This document shows, one piece after another, positions 1 through 8,097 of a stretch of 64,000 nucleotides of DNA (position 1 is the first letter of the stretch; every line of letters begins with the position of its first letter). Origin of the DNA: Mesorhizobium loti CJ3sym (GTDB lineage: Bacteria; Pseudomonadota; Alphaproteobacteria; Rhizobiales; Rhizobiaceae). The notes under the pieces are model-generated. The model did not search any database, was not told the DNA's origin, and was given only the letters and a program-made list of their open reading frames with translations. Location: positions 62,001 to 126,000 of the forward strand of contig NZ_AXAL01000017.1 in the NCBI RefSeq assembly GCF_000472785.1. The letters run 5' to 3'. Position numbers and translations under genes: made by a program.

Positions 1-1353
1 ACCACGGATATCGCCGCCGCGATCCGTGATCGCAAGCTCTCCGCCGTCGAAGCGTTGGATGCGGCTCTGGAGCAGATCGACCGGCACAACAAAGCTGTCA
101 ACGCAGTCGTCAATCTCGATCGCGAAGGCGCGCACGAACGCGCCAAAAAGGCCGATATGGCACTCGCGCGCGGGGATATCCTCGGACCATTGCGCGGGGT
201 GCCCTTCACGCTGAAGGACACGCACGAGACGGCAGATATGAAAACCACGGTCGGCTTCCCGCCCTTCGCCGGCTATCTCGCCAGCCACGACAGTCCGGTC
301 GTAGCCAAGCTGAAGGCCGCGGGCGGCGTGCTCATGGCCAGGACCAATGTCGCGACCATGCTGTCGGACTGGCAATCGAACAATCCGCTGTTCGGCCGTA
401 CACGCAATCCGTGGAATCTTGAGCGTACGCCTGGAGGCTCCAGTGGCGGCGCCGCAGCTGCGGTGGCGACTGGCATGACACCATTCGATGTCGGCACCGA
501 TATGCAGGATTCGATCCGCCTGCCCGCCGCCTTCTGCGGTGTCTATGGCCTGAAGCCGACGGAGAACCGTGTCTCGCTGGCCGGTGCTTTCCCCAACCCG
601 GGCGGTGCTGCGCGCAGCGTGCGGCTGATGTCTTGCCTTGGGCCGTTGGCGCGGAGCGTGGACGATCTGGCGTTGATCTATCAAATCATCGCCGGGCCGG
701 ACGGGCACGACACCGATCTCGCGCCAGTACCGGTCGAGGCTATGCCGAAGCTCGACCTCAAGACATTGCGCATCGCTTTCGCGCCATCCTTCCCCGGCTT
801 CCCGGTGGCCGGCGAGATCAGCGCCGCCGTCGAAAATCTGGCAGCGCAGTTGCAAGGCGCTGGTGCGGTCGTCGAGGAGGCGAAATTGCCGAAGCTCGAT
901 CTGCACGACGATCTCGCGCAAGGCGGCGCGCTGATCGGTATGATGATGGAAGCCGCGCCGCCCAAACCGCCGGAGCAGCCGACGTCAGTCTCGCGCTGGT
1001 TCGAGGCGCTGGCCCGCCGCGACAGATCCATTCTCACCTGGGATAGTTTTTTCGACCGCCATGATGCACTGCTCTGCCCGGTTGCCATGACCGCGGCCTT
1101 TCCGCATTGCGAGCCGGGTACGCCGATCAAGGTCGACGGCAAGGAGCAGAATTACTGGATGCTGCCGGCCTATGGCGCGGTCTTCAACTACAGCGGCCAT
1201 CCGGCACTTTCGATGCCATGCAGACAGGATCGTGATGGTCTGCCGATCGGGCTGCAACTGGTCGGCAAACGCTGGTCGGAATCGCGGCTGCTCGGTATTG
1301 CGGCGGCAATCGAGCCGGTCACTGGCGGCTTTCGCCGTCCGCCGGGTTATTGA
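1..1353 (+). CDS. Amidase signature family hydrolase (5' end outside window)
   Basis: The reading frame is open from the first base, so the true start lies upstream; the TTG at 55 is not needed as a start. The protein carries the amidase-signature core: the catalytic Lys is in TLKD (codon at 214), the cis-Ser is in GGSSGG (439-447), and the Ser nucleophile is in the DSIRLPA stretch (codon at 511). Such enzymes hydrolyse amide bonds and are usually cytoplasmic; the substrate cannot be told from sequence. Odd point: the two residues just before the nucleophile, normally Gly-Gly of the oxyanion hole, are Gln-Asp here (505-510). The stop overlaps the convergent oxidoreductase gene by 7 bases. Confidence 0.88.
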   Translation, partial: TTDIAAAIRDRKLSAVEALDAALEQIDRHNKAVNAVVNLDREGAHERAKKADMALARGDILGPLRGVPFTLKDTHETADMKTTVGFPPFAGYLASHDSPVVAKLKAAGGVLMARTNVATMLSDWQSNNPLFGRTRNPWNLERTPGGSSGGAAAAVATGMTPFDVGTDMQDSIRLPAAFCGVYGLKPTENRVSLAGAFPNPGGAARSVRLMSCLGPLARSVDDLALIYQIIAGPDGHDTDLAPVPVEAMPKLDLKTLRIAFAPSFPGFPVAGEISAAVENLAAQLQGAGAVVEEAKLPKLDLHDDLAQGGALIGMMMEAAPPKPPEQPTSVSRWFEALARRDRSILTWDSFFDRHDALLCPVAMTAAFPHCEPGTPIKVDGKEQNYWMLPAYGAVFNYSGHPALSMPCRQDRDGLPIGLQLVGKRWSESRLLGIAAAIEPVTGGFRRPPGY

Positions 1354-2420
1354 GCGAAGCGCGACAACCCATAGGGTGCGAGCAGCGGGTCGCGCTCGCC
1401 GTCAAGGATTTCCCTTGTAGCAAACAGGCCGACGGCCGGCGCCAGCGTGATGCCGGAATGCAGGACCGCGACGTAGACACCGTCCATGCCTTCGGCCCGG
1501 CCGATGATCGGAAAGCCGTCGATCGGATTGGGGCGGTAGCCGATTGTGTGGAAATCGAGTTCCAGCCCCTCGGCGTCGCGCAACGCTGCCTTCACCATCG
1601 CGAACAAGTCGCGCGCCGTGACTTCCGGGTTCTCGCCGGGATCGCCGCCGGCGAAATCCGAGCCGGCGATGATGCGGCCCTCGGCCGTCTGGCGCATATG
1701 CAGCTTGTCGGCGTGCACCAGACCGTTGAGCAGCTTCTTGTAGGGCCGCGAATGGACGATCAGCCCGGGCGGCGTCTCGATCGGCAGGCTGATACCGGCC
1801 GTCGCGGCGATGTCCGGTGAGCCGACGCCGGCGGCGATCACCACCTCATCGGCGGCAAACAGCCCATGCGATGTATCCACACCCGTGATCCTGCCATCGG
1901 TCTGGACCAGAGCCGTCACCGTGCTGGAAAGGACGCGCGCGCCATGCCGCTCCGCTTCCGCCAGCAGCGCCGTCGCGGTGGCGACGGGCTCTGCGACACC
2001 TTCCTCGGCGACGTGCAAGGCAAAATCGGGAAACTCGGTGAGATTGGGCTCGATACGTGCCACCTGCTCCCGGCCAACCCGTTCGATGCCGTAGCCCCAT
2101 GAATAATGCTCGGCCGCGTAGGCTTCGAGCCTGTCCGCCGGCAGGTCCCAGTTCAGGCCGCCGCACCAGGCCACCGGCAGGCCGGGCAAATCATTCGCGA
2201 GGCGCTTCCACTCGGCCATGGCGCGGATACGCAGCCGGAAATAGGGCTCCGGATTGCCCCAACTGGCGTTGATCCAGGCAAACGAGTTCGGCGTTGCCAC
2301 GCCGCCAAGCGGGCTATCCGCGATGACCGTGACTTGGGCGCCGGCCTTGGTTAGATGCCAGGCGATCGACGCGCCGATGATACCGGCGCCGATGACGATC
2401 ACATGTTTAGCCGCGGTCAT
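1347..2420 (-). CDS. FAD-dependent oxidoreductase, DadA/glycine oxidase type
   Basis: A 357-residue protein with an N-terminal Rossmann dinucleotide-binding motif (VIGAGIIGASIAWHL, residues about 10-24), and the length and C-terminal layout (GYRPNPIDGFPIIG, then HSGITLAPAVG) of the D-amino acid dehydrogenase / glycine oxidase (DAO) superfamily. Members oxidise D-amino acids, glycine or N-methylated amino acids with FAD. No membrane segment or signal peptide is visible, so it should be cytoplasmic. The gene is convergent with the amidase and overlaps its end by 7 bases. Substrate is not predictable; a joint role with the amidase is only a guess from position. Confidence 0.85.
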   Translation of the reverse strand: MTAAKHVIVIGAGIIGASIAWHLTKAGAQVTVIADSPLGGVATPNSFAWINASWGNPEPYFRLRIRAMAEWKRLANDLPGLPVAWCGGLNWDLPADRLEAYAAEHYSWGYGIERVGREQVARIEPNLTEFPDFALHVAEEGVAEPVATATALLAEAERHGARVLSSTVTALVQTDGRITGVDTSHGLFAADEVVIAAGVGSPDIAATAGISLPIETPPGLIVHSRPYKKLLNGLVHADKLHMRQTAEGRIIAGSDFAGGDPGENPEVTARDLFAMVKAALRDAEGLELDFHTIGYRPNPIDGFPIIGRAEGMDGVYVAVLHSGITLAPAVGLFATREILDGERDPLLAPYGLSRFAQ

Positions 2421-2573
2421 GCTTTCGACTCCACTTCATGATCTCCCGAAAGAGGATCGTTCAAGTGCCATCCCGGCGGCCGCTTGCCAACATCGATCGC
2501 CAGAAATACGCAATTTGATGCGGTCCGCGGTCGACCTGCGCTTGAGTTGGATCTTCGGTTGGCTTGTTCAACT

Positions 2574-2591
2574 GGCGGCGCCCGCGCCGCC
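2574..2591. other. GC-rich hairpin upstream of prfC
   Basis: Two perfect 8-base arms (GGCGGCGC / GCGCCGCC) separated by 2 bases lie about 65 bases before the prfC start, within the 236-base gap after the divergent oxidoreductase. It could form a strong hairpin in the prfC leader. No run of T follows, so a terminator is unlikely. Function is unknown. Confidence 0.4.
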
Positions 2592-2656
2592 GGACCGGTC
2601 GACAGCCCGGCACTGCGCTGCTAGAAGCCCGGCCTGTCACACGGAAATCCCAGAGA

Positions 2657-4249
2657 ATGCCAGAAACAATACCAGAGGAAGTGGCGCGCCGCCGCACCTT
2701 CGCGATCATCGCCCACCCCGACGCCGGCAAGACGACGCTCACCGAAAAGCTGCTGCTGTTCGGCGGCGCCATCCAGCTTGCCGGCGAGGTCAAGGCCAAG
2801 AAGGACAGGATCCAGACGCGGTCCGACTGGATGAAGATCGAGCGCGAGCGCGGCATTTCCGTCGTCACCTCGGTGATGACCTTCGAATATGAGGACAATG
2901 TCTTCAACCTGCTCGACACGCCCGGCCACGAGGATTTCGCCGACGACACCTATCGCACGCTGTCGGCGGTCGACTCGGCCGTCATGGTCATCGACGCCGC
3001 CAAGGGCATCGAGCCTCGCACGCTGAAACTGTTCGAAGTCTGCCGGCTGCGCGACATCCCGATCATCACCTTCATCAACAAGATGGACCGCGAAAGCCGC
3101 GACCCGTTCGAGATTCTCGACGAGATCGAGCAGAAGCTGGCGTTGGATACTGCCCCCATCACCTGGCCGATCGGCCGCGGCAAGAATTTTGCCGGCACCT
3201 ATCATCTGGCGCTGAATGCCGTGCGCAGGGGCGACGCGGAGAAGGAACGCACGCCGGTCAACGGTCCCGATTCCAACCGCGTCGCCGGGCTGCTGCCGGA
3301 AAACGAGCGCGAGGCCTTCATCGAGGAACTGGAGCTTGCGCGAGAAGCGTGCAGACCCCTTGATATAGAAGCCTTCCGCGAGGGCCATCTGACACCAGTC
3401 TATTTCGGCTCGGCGCTGCGCAATTACGGCGTGCGCGACCTGATCGAGGCGCTTGGCGCCTTTGGTCCGCCGCCGCGCGCGCAGGAAGCCGATGTCAGAA
3501 AGGTCGAGGCGACCGAAGACAAGATGACGTCCTTCGTCTTCAAGATCCAGGCGAACATGGATCCCAATCACCGCGACCGCATTGCTTTCGTGCGCGTCTG
3601 CTCGGGCAAGCTCGAGCGCGGCATGAAGGCCAAGCTGGTGCGCACGGGAAAGCCGATGAGCCTGTCGGCGCCGCAGTTCTTCTTCGCCCGCACCCGCGTC
3701 ACGGCGGACGAGGCTTTTGCCGGCGACGTCGTCGGCATCCCCAACCATGGCACGCTGCGCATCGGCGACACGCTGACCGAGGGTGAGGAGATACTTTTCA
3801 GGGGCGTGCCTAATTTCGCCCCGGAAATCCTGCGTCGTGTGCGCCTCGGCGACGCGATGAAGGCAAAGAAGCTCAAGGAAGCGCTGCACCAGATGGCAGA
3901 AGAAGGCGTCGTGCAGCTGTTTTCGCCGGAGGATGGCTCACCGGCCATAGTTGGCGTTGTCGGCGCGCTGCAGCTCGATGTGCTGAAGGAAAGGCTGAAC
4001 TTCGAATACACGCTGCCGGTAGAGTTCGAAATGTCGCGCTTTTCGGTCTGCCGCTGGATCTCGGCCGACGACAAGGCCGAGACGCTTCGCTTCATCGAGG
4101 CGCATCGCGGCGACATCGCCCGCGACCTCGACAACGACCCGGTGTTTCTAGCCCAGCACGCCTTCTCGCTGAATTACGAAGCCGAGCGCTGGAAAGCGAT
4201 CCGCTTCGAAACGATCAAGGACTACCAGGTCCGCGACAAGGCTGCGTAG
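2657..4249 (+). CDS. prfC: Peptide chain release factor 3 (GTPase)
   Basis: RF3 is a cytoplasmic translational GTPase that releases RF1/RF2 from the ribosome after termination. The 530-residue product has the G1 loop AHPDAGKTT (residues 19-27), G3 DTPGH (87-91) and G4 NKMD (141-144), followed by the domain II and RF3-specific C-terminal region; this is the usual length for the family. The ATG at 2657 is chosen because it gives the standard RF3 N-terminus (MPETIPEEVARRRTFAIIAHP); the frame stays open further upstream but that part looks unlike RF3. It stands alone between a divergent oxidoreductase and a repeat. Confidence 0.96.
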   Translation: MPETIPEEVARRRTFAIIAHPDAGKTTLTEKLLLFGGAIQLAGEVKAKKDRIQTRSDWMKIERERGISVVTSVMTFEYEDNVFNLLDTPGHEDFADDTYRTLSAVDSAVMVIDAAKGIEPRTLKLFEVCRLRDIPIITFINKMDRESRDPFEILDEIEQKLALDTAPITWPIGRGKNFAGTYHLALNAVRRGDAEKERTPVNGPDSNRVAGLLPENEREAFIEELELAREACRPLDIEAFREGHLTPVYFGSALRNYGVRDLIEALGAFGPPPRAQEADVRKVEATEDKMTSFVFKIQANMDPNHRDRIAFVRVCSGKLERGMKAKLVRTGKPMSLSAPQFFFARTRVTADEAFAGDVVGIPNHGTLRIGDTLTEGEEILFRGVPNFAPEILRRVRLGDAMKAKKLKEALHQMAEEGVVQLFSPEDGSPAIVGVVGALQLDVLKERLNFEYTLPVEFEMSRFSVCRWISADDKAETLRFIEAHRGDIARDLDNDPVFLAQHAFSLNYEAERWKAIRFETIKDYQVRDKAA

Positions 4250-4261
4250 GCTCCAGTTTTT

Positions 4262-4405
4262 CCTTCTCCCCTTGTGGGAGAAGGTGTCGCCGAATGCGAC
4301 GGATGAGGAGTGTTCCAGGGAACGCCAACGCCTCACTCCGCTGGAACACCCCTTGTCCGTCTCAGCGCTGCGCGCCGATCCACCTTCCCCCACAAGGGGA
4401 GAAGG
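4262..4405. repeat. Inverted intergenic repeat, rhizobial RIME-like
   Basis: Terminal arms of 25 bases (4262-4286 and 4381-4405), beginning CCTTCTCCCCTTGTGGGAG on the left, are inverted copies with one mismatch. A second inverted pair lies inside (GTGTTCCAG at 4310, CTGGAACAC at 4341). The element sits between prfC and the end of the convergent PhnB-type gene. Two related elements occur at 7953 and 24551, so this is a dispersed family. It may act as a two-way terminator. Confidence 0.75.
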
Positions 4406-4421
4406 GAAGACCGCGCATCAC

Positions 4422-4892
4422 TCACCCCTTCGTCGCCGCCTCCAACTTGGCGATATCGATCTTGCACATCTGCATCATCGCGCTCATCACCCGTCCGGCC
4501 TTGGCCCGGTCGGGATCCTGAAGCAGGCGCGGCAGTTGCTCCGGGACGACCTGCCAGGAAACGCCGAATCTGTCCTTCAGCCATCCGCATGGTCCAGGCT
4601 CGCCGCCGCCCTCGGTGAGCTTGCTCCAGAAATGGTCGACCTCACCTTGCGTCTTGCAGTCGATCGAGAGCGACATAGCCTCGGTGAACTTGTATTGCGG
4701 GCCGCCATTGAGCGCCTGGAATTGCACACCGTCGAGTTCGAACGAAGCGACCAGAACTTGGCCTTCCTGGGCGTGGCCCTGAGGCCAGCGCGTGACGCTC
4801 AGCACCTTCGAGTCCTTGAAGGTGGCGACGTAGTGGTTCATCGCCTCTTCGGCCTGGCCGTCGAACCACAGGAAAGTGGTGATCTTCTGCAT
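4422..4892 (-). CDS. VOC/PhnB-type glyoxalase-fold protein
   Basis: A small (156 residue) protein starting MQKITTFLWFDGQAEEA, with the pattern of the PhnB / '3-demethylubiquinone-9 3-methyltransferase-like' branch of the VOC superfamily (F-W-x-x-L...GEPGPCGWLKDRFGVSWQVVP). The actual reaction of this branch is unknown in most cases. Start chosen at 4892 because GGAG ends a few bases upstream on the minus strand; two other in-frame ATGs (4898, 4907) sit on or before that site. It is the last gene of the arsR / AHSA1 / PhnB minus-strand set, a common bacterial cassette. Confidence 0.85.
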   Translation of the reverse strand: MQKITTFLWFDGQAEEAMNHYVATFKDSKVLSVTRWPQGHAQEGQVLVASFELDGVQFQALNGGPQYKFTEAMSLSIDCKTQGEVDHFWSKLTEGGGEPGPCGWLKDRFGVSWQVVPEQLPRLLQDPDRAKAGRVMSAMMQMCKIDIAKLEAATKG

Positions 4893-4930
4893 TGTCATTC
4901 TCCTCATGTCTCTGTTGGGATGAAAAAAGG

Positions 4931-5458
4931 TCAGGCCGCGCCCTTGGCGGCGTCCCGCAGGGAAGCAAGATGGGCATCGAGCTGGGCGTAGCTTTCGGCC
5001 ATGCCGCTCGTCATGCCGGTGCCAAGCGCACCATCGCGGGCCGCCTGCGAGGCGTAGAGCACTGTCTGCGTCAGCAGTGTTTTTCCGCTCTGGTCGGTGA
5101 AGATCACGGTCCCGATCGTCTCGCCGCCGGTCCAGTCCTCATCGAAGAGTTCCGTCGCAACGAGCCGGCTTGGGCGCATGATCTCGCGATAGGCGCCGCT
5201 CATGCCCATGGTCTGGCCATCCCTGTGCTGCCAGACATAGCGCGTCGCACCGCCGACCCTGAGGTCGATTTCGCAAACCGTCAGCCGCCAGCCGTCGGGA
5301 CCATGCAGCCAGCCCTTCAACAGCTCCGGTATCGTCCAGCAGTCGAACACCATCGGGCGCGGCGCATCGAACACCCGGATGATTTGCACTTCGCGGTCGC
5401 TGGGCGTGGTGACGGTCAATGTGGCGACGGTCGACCCGGGCAATGTTGTGGTGCTCAC
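4931..5458 (-). CDS. SRPBCC / AHSA1-type lipid-binding-fold protein
   Basis: A 175-residue protein of the Bet v1-like (SRPBCC) fold in the activator-of-Hsp90-ATPase-1-like group: REVQIIRVFDAPRPMVFDCWT begins the fold and PDGWRLTVCEIDLRVGG follows. These proteins have a hydrophobic cavity and are often encoded beside an ArsR repressor; their ligand is usually unknown. The GTG at 5458 is the likely start because a perfect AGGAGG lies 6 bases upstream (5465-5470). It lies between arsR (98 bases upstream) and the PhnB-type gene and is probably cotranscribed with both. Confidence 0.88.
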   Translation of the reverse strand: MSTTTLPGSTVATLTVTTPSDREVQIIRVFDAPRPMVFDCWTIPELLKGWLHGPDGWRLTVCEIDLRVGGATRYVWQHRDGQTMGMSGAYREIMRPSRLVATELFDEDWTGGETIGTVIFTDQSGKTLLTQTVLYASQAARDGALGTGMTSGMAESYAQLDAHLASLRDAAKGAA

Positions 5459-5556
5459 GATGGTCCTCCTGTTGTTTGTCCAAGGACGTTCGGCCTGTTG
5501 GCAATCCGACACGGCTGTGGATTTTTGTCGTGGGGGTTCGATGCGCCGGGCTTCGG

Positions 5557-5901
5557 TTATTGCTCCGCGTCGCCGCTGGCCTTCTTGGCCTGCATGGCAC
5601 CCAGCAAGGCGTCGAGGCGCTGAAAATTGCCCTCCCAGACCTTGCGATAGCGTTCGAGCCAGTCATTGGCTTCGCCGAGTGGTCTGGCTTCCAGCCGGCA
5701 AGGCCGCCGCTGCGCATCGCGGCCACGCGAGATCAGCCCGGCGTTTTCAAGTACTTTGAGGTGTTTGGAGATCGACGGCTGGCTCATGGCGAAAGGCTCG
5801 GCCAGTTCCATCACCGACGCCTCGCCCTCGATCAGACGTGCAAGGATGGCGCGCCGCGTCGGATCGGCAAGCGCGGCGAAGGTGGCATCAAGGTGGTTCA
5901 T
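5557..5901 (-). CDS. ArsR-family transcriptional repressor
   Basis: A 114-residue winged-helix regulator. It opens MNHLDATFAALADPTRRAIL, the hallmark of this ArsR subgroup, and the recognition helix is in FAMSQPSISKHLKVLENAGLI. No Cys-based metal site typical of ArsR/SmtB sensors is present, so metal sensing is unlikely. It heads a minus-strand set with the AHSA1-type and PhnB-type genes. The ATG at 5901 is chosen for the conserved N-terminus; the longer frame would read through the operator palindrome just upstream (5911-5942). Confidence 0.92.
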   Translation of the reverse strand: MNHLDATFAALADPTRRAILARLIEGEASVMELAEPFAMSQPSISKHLKVLENAGLISRGRDAQRRPCRLEARPLGEANDWLERYRKVWEGNFQRLDALLGAMQAKKASGDAEQ

Positions 5902-5910
5902 GAGACGTCC

Positions 5911-5942
5911 ATAGCCAATAAGGTATATACCCGATTGGCTAT
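5911..5942. promoter_or_regulatory. Nested palindrome, probable ArsR-family operator
   Basis: Outer arms ATAGCCAAT (5911-5919) and ATTGGCTAT (5934-5942) are perfect inverted copies, and the centre holds a perfect 10-base palindrome GGTATATACC (5922-5931). Overall 32 bases with one mismatched dinucleotide pair. It lies 9 bases before the arsR start, where ArsR-family repressors normally bind to autoregulate. The TATA-rich core may overlap the -10 element. Confidence 0.75.
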
Positions 5943-6096
5943 ATAATGGGATGCGCTGCCCGTCAACCGCTGCGGTGGACTTCCTGGCGCATTGCAAAAA
6001 TCTGGCCAGACCATACTTGGCGGTCTATAAACCCTGCGATCCAAATTCAGCGCCGCCACGCTCCGTATCGAGCAGCCAGCCAGCTAAGGAAAGTTC

Positions 6097-7941
6097 ATGC
6101 CCGCCTATCGCTCCCGCACCACCACCCATGGCCGCAACATGGCCGGCGCCCGCGGCCTCTGGCGCGCCACCGGTATGAAGGACTCGGATTTCGGCAAGCC
6201 GATCATCGCCGTGGTCAATTCCTTCACCCAGTTCGTGCCGGGCCATGTCCATTTGAAGGATCTTGGCCAGCTGGTCGCGCGCGAGATCGAGAAGGCCGGC
6301 GGCGTGGCGAAAGAATTCAACACCATCGCCGTCGATGACGGCATCGCCATGGGCCATGACGGCATGCTCTATTCGCTGCCGTCGCGCGAGTTGATCGCCG
6401 ATTCCGTCGAATACATGGTCAACGCCCATTGCGCCGATGCCATGGTCTGCATCTCCAATTGCGACAAGATCACGCCCGGCATGCTGATGGCGTCGCTGCG
6501 CCTCAACATCCCGACCGTCTTCGTCTCGGGCGGGCCGATGGAGGCCGGCAAGGTGGTGCTGGCCGGCAAGACCCAGGCGCTCGACCTGGTCGACGCCATG
6601 GTTGCGGCTGCCGACGACAAGATCTCCGACGAGGACGTCAAGATCATCGAACGCTCGGCCTGTCCGACCTGCGGCTCCTGTTCGGGCATGTTCACCGCCA
6701 ATTCGATGAATTGTTTGACCGAGGCGCTGGGCCTCTCGTTGCCGGGCAATGGCTCGACGCTGGCCACGCACGCCGACCGCAAGCGGCTGTTCGTCGAGGC
6801 CGGCCATCTCATCGTCGATCTTGCCCAACGCTACTACGAGCAGGATGACGAGACAGCACTGCCGCGCAACATCGCCTCGAAGGGTGCCTTCGAAAACGCC
6901 ATGACGCTCGACATCGCCATGGGCGGTTCGACCAACACCGTGCTGCATATACTGGCCGCGGCACACGAGGGCGAGGTCGACTTCACCATGGAGGATATCG
7001 ATCGGCTGTCGCGGCGGGTTCCGGTGCTTTGCAAGGTCGCGCCGGCCAAATCAGACGTTCATATGGAAGACGTTCATCGCGCCGGCGGCATCATGGCCAT
7101 CCTCGGCCAGCTCGACAATGCCGGGCTGCTCAACCGCGATCTGCCGACGGTGCACACCGCAAGCCTGAGCGAAGCCCTTGATCATTGGGACATTTCGCGC
7201 ACGACAAGCCAGAATGTCCGCGATTTCTTCCTGGCAGCACCGGGCGGTGTGCCGACGCAGGTCGCCTTCAGCCAGGACCGCCGCTGGGACGATCTTGATC
7301 TCGATCGTGAGAAAGGTGTCATCCGTTCGGCCGAGACGCCATTTTCGAAGGACGGCGGCCTTGCCGTGCTGAAAGGCAATCTGGCGATCGACGGCTGCAT
7401 CGTGAAGACAGCTGGCGTCGATGAGTCGATCCTGAAGTTCACCGGGCCGGCGCGGGTGTTCGAAAGCCAGGATGCCTCGGTCAAGGCGATCCTCTCCAAC
7501 GAGATCAAGGCCGGCGATGTCGTCGTCATTCGCTATGAAGGACCGCGCGGCGGTCCCGGCATGCAGGAAATGCTCTATCCGACCAGCTACCTGAAGTCGA
7601 AGGGCCTGGGCAAAGCCTGCGCGCTGGTCACCGACGGCCGCTTCTCCGGTGGCACGTCGGGCCTGTCGATCGGCCATGCCTCGCCGGAAGCCGCCGAAGG
7701 CGGTGTAATCGGGCTGGTAAGGGAAGGTGACACGATCGAGATCGATATCCCGAACCGCACCATCCGCTTGGCCGTCAGCGACGCCGAGCTTGAAGCGCGC
7801 CGCGCGGCAATGGAAGCCAAAGGCGCCCTGGCCTGGAAGCCCGAGGAAAAGCGCAAGCGCAAGGTGACAACGGCACTGCGCGCCTACGCCGCCTTCGCCA
7901 CCAGCGCCGACAAGGGCGCGGTGCGGCACGTGCCGGAGTAA
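6097..7941 (+). CDS. ilvD: Dihydroxy-acid dehydratase
   Basis: This is the third common enzyme of valine/isoleucine (and pantothenate) synthesis; it removes water from 2,3-dihydroxy-isovalerate or -methylvalerate. The 614-residue length and motifs match the long E. coli-type enzyme: the iron-sulfur ligand Cys122 in SNCDKITPGM, the second Cys region CPTCGSCSGMFTANSMN, and DGRFSGGTSGLSIGH near the C-terminus. It begins at the ATG at 6097 after AAGGAAAG. It stands alone downstream of the divergent arsR. A distant paralogue of the sugar-acid dehydratase branch lies at 41189. Confidence 0.97.
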   Translation: MPAYRSRTTTHGRNMAGARGLWRATGMKDSDFGKPIIAVVNSFTQFVPGHVHLKDLGQLVAREIEKAGGVAKEFNTIAVDDGIAMGHDGMLYSLPSRELIADSVEYMVNAHCADAMVCISNCDKITPGMLMASLRLNIPTVFVSGGPMEAGKVVLAGKTQALDLVDAMVAAADDKISDEDVKIIERSACPTCGSCSGMFTANSMNCLTEALGLSLPGNGSTLATHADRKRLFVEAGHLIVDLAQRYYEQDDETALPRNIASKGAFENAMTLDIAMGGSTNTVLHILAAAHEGEVDFTMEDIDRLSRRVPVLCKVAPAKSDVHMEDVHRAGGIMAILGQLDNAGLLNRDLPTVHTASLSEALDHWDISRTTSQNVRDFFLAAPGGVPTQVAFSQDRRWDDLDLDREKGVIRSAETPFSKDGGLAVLKGNLAIDGCIVKTAGVDESILKFTGPARVFESQDASVKAILSNEIKAGDVVVIRYEGPRGGPGMQEMLYPTSYLKSKGLGKACALVTDGRFSGGTSGLSIGHASPEAAEGGVIGLVREGDTIEIDIPNRTIRLAVSDAELEARRAAMEAKGALAWKPEEKRKRKVTTALRAYAAFATSADKGAVRHVPE

Positions 7942-7952
7942 CGTTTGCGCCA

Positions 7953-8073
7953 GCCCCTCATCCGGCCGCTTCGCGGCCACCTTCTCCCCGCTGGGGAGAA
8001 GAGACTGGCGCCGGCGTTGACGACCTCTTCTCCCCTCGGGGAGAAGGTGGCCCGAAGGGCCGGATGAGGGGGC
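7953..8073. repeat. Inverted intergenic repeat, rhizobial RIME-like
   Basis: The outer arms GCCCCTCATCCGGCC (7953-7967) and the inverted GGCCGGATGAGGGGGC (8058-8073) enclose inner CTTCTCCCC / GGGGAGAAG pairs, so both halves can fold. It lies between the convergent ends of ilvD and the ABC exporter and may work as a two-way terminator. Same family as the elements at 4262 and 24551. Confidence 0.8.
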
Positions 8074-8097
8074 TTGGCCCCTACGTCCGGCACACCC

